Positions 62,923 through 63,643 of a DNA stretch of 63,643 nucleotides are shown piece after piece. The DNA is from Methanolobus sp. GTDB taxonomy: Archaea; Halobacteriota; Methanosarcinia; Methanosarcinales; Methanosarcinaceae. Location: the NCBI RefSeq assembly GCF_030682845.1, contig NZ_JAUXNK010000077.1:1-63643 (forward strand). Direction: 5' to 3'. The translations under genes were made by a program, and so were the position numbers. How positions within the stretch are numbered: position 1 is the first letter of the stretch; every line of letters starts with the position of its first letter. The notes beneath the pieces are model-generated. The model was given only the letters and a program-made list of their open reading frames with translations. It was not told the DNA's origin and did not search any database.

Positions 62923-62997
62923 GGGCCTGTAGCTTAGCCAGGTTAGAGCGCTCGGCTCATAACCGAGCGGTCACCGGTTCGAATCCGGTTAGGCCCA
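62923..62997 (+). tRNA. tRNA with CAT anticodon (Ile2 more likely than elongator Met)
   Basis: The 75-nt cloverleaf has acceptor GGGCCTG/TAGGCCC with discriminator A, anticodon stem CTCGG/CCGAG around CTCATAA, and T arm ACCGG-TTCGAAT-CCGGT. CAT can mean methionine or, after agmatidine modification by TiaS, isoleucine AUA. The GGGCC acceptor start and discriminator A are like archaeal isoleucine tRNAs; initiator tRNA would begin AGC. CCA is not encoded. Confidence 0.9.
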
Positions 62998-63113
62998 TTT
63001 TAAAACTCATTAAGTGATAGCGAGATTATTTTCTGAATCATTCTTTTACAGATGAATACTTATATTTGTTTCAACAGACTTACTCAAGGGTATATTCGGG
63101 GTAAAGGGGTAAG

Positions 63114-63643
63114 ATGCCAGGAGAGTTTATCGGATATAAGGATGAGATTAATAAGATTGAGAAAGTTATTATGCAGCATGGACCGGAGCCAGCTGCCAAT
63201 ATAGCCATTATTTCCGGACCATATTCTGGAAAGACGACTCTCATGGACATGCTCTATCATAAGTTCCCTCTTGTATCCCGAAAAATAATCATCCCTTTTA
63301 GCTTGACAGATTTTGAGGGTTTCGATAAAGTACAGAAAGACAATAAGGGAAAGATTTTTTTTATCGATGACTGCCATATGTTGTATAAGAGAAAGGTGGG
63401 TGGGTTTGAAGCACTCAGGAAACTGCTGGACTATATTGCAACTCACCCGGAGCATCTGTTCATAACTTCCTGGAACCTCTTCTCATGGGAATATCTCAAC
63501 GAAATGCTTCACATCGAAAAGCATTTCCCCACTCAGATCCACCTGCATGGAATTGAAGTTGATGAAATTAAGTCCATTATTATGTCTGACTACAATACCG
63601 GGGAAGTGATATTTGAAAACGGGGACAAGAACACCATAGAACG
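63114..63643 (+). CDS. P-loop ATPase, N-terminal part, cut by window end
   Basis: An open frame from the ATG at 63114 runs to the window edge without a stop (about 176 codons). It begins PGEFIGYKDEINKIEKVIMQ, has Walker A IISGPYSGKTTLM near residue 38, and Walker B KIFFIDDCHML near residue 83, then a sensor-1-like FITSWNLFSW. The layout is like archaeal STAND/AAA ATPases (MJ1 or Orc1-like) with an N-terminal protein-binding motif FIGYKDEI. A GGGGT site lies just before the ATG. The remaining domains and function cannot be judged. Confidence 0.75.
   Translation, partial: MPGEFIGYKDEINKIEKVIMQHGPEPAANIAIISGPYSGKTTLMDMLYHKFPLVSRKIIIPFSLTDFEGFDKVQKDNKGKIFFIDDCHMLYKRKVGGFEALRKLLDYIATHPEHLFITSWNLFSWEYLNEMLHIEKHFPTQIHLHGIEVDEIKSIIMSDYNTGEVIFENGDKNTIE

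Noticed and set aside
62923-62997. Initiator tRNA-Met
   Set aside because: Archaeal initiator tRNA starts with AGC and has a different acceptor stem; this one begins GGGCC.

Overview
The window is chromosomal DNA from a cytochrome-containing methanogenic archaeon, most likely a member of the Methanosarcinaceae such as a Methanolobus-like methylotroph (the genus is a guess). The evidence is: cytosolic heterodisulfide reductase genes (hdrCBA, plus hdrA2 with a polyferredoxin), formylmethanofuran dehydrogenase subunits (fwdB, fwdD), cytochrome c maturation genes (ccmABC), the archaeal amidotransferase gatE, a thermosome, diphthine synthase, HerA, archaeal type IV pilins, AT-rich TATA boxes about 25 nt before several starts, and two surface proteins ending in a PGF-CTERM archaeosortase signal. 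I see no phage, insertion sequence or CRISPR array.

Layout. 1-3.1 kb: accessory genes (a helix-hairpin-helix-like protein, a PGF-CTERM heptad-repeat protein, a TPR protein, a DHFR-fold reductase). 3.4-12.1 kb: carA-carB-argG, a TolB-like propeller protein and gatE, all on the minus strand. 12.5-19.3 kb: hdrC-hdrB-hdrA-mvhD, an F420-dehydrogenase-type beta subunit, a molybdopterin-oxidoreductase-like subunit and a 64-residue protein, which together look like an electron-bifurcating heterodisulfide reductase complex. 19.4-23.2 kb: a compact four-gene operon read as eanB-eanA-sufS-sufE, i.e. anaerobic (O2-independent) ergothioneine biosynthesis with its own cysteine desulfurase system. 23.3-27.0 kb: hdrA2 (fused to MvhD) and an eight-cluster polyferredoxin. 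27.2-29.2 kb: an internally deleted hcp remnant beside an intact hcp. 29.3-32.2 kb: cupin, ferredoxin-thioredoxin reductase, an Fe-S protein, fwdB and fwdD. 32.2-39.4 kb: many small genes (ChaB, a secreted PepSY-like protein, small regulators, a methyltransferase), a frameshifted methanogen-type regulator, and two or three candidate structured RNAs. 39.4-41.6 kb: ccmABC. 41.7-48.7 kb: Old Yellow Enzyme-type reductase, HAD phosphatase, TlyA-like methyltransferase, DUF2119 protein and a 1263-residue PKD/C-type-lectin surface protein. 49.1-55.1 kb: housekeeping genes (thermosome, dphB, herA, DUF357, DUF555, a PfkB kinase). 55.3-61.5 kb: a type IV pilus-like locus (ATPase, double-length membrane platform, three pilin-like proteins, one carrying a LamG-type lectin domain). 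61.5-63.6 kb: amrS, two tRNAs and the start of an ATPase gene cut by the window edge.

How the parts fit. The Hdr, polyferredoxin, FrhB/FdhB-like, Fwd and Ccm genes all serve methanogenic electron flow (F420H2, ferredoxin, CoM-S-S-CoB, haem c). The ean-suf operon would make a low-molecular-weight thiol from histidine; its placement between two hdr loci and near hcp and ferredoxin-thioredoxin reductase suggests, by inference only, a local concentration of redox and sulfur functions. Two genes (cupin at 29.3 kb and regulator at 38.1-38.9 kb) each appear to have lost a single base; this could be real decay or sequencing indels.
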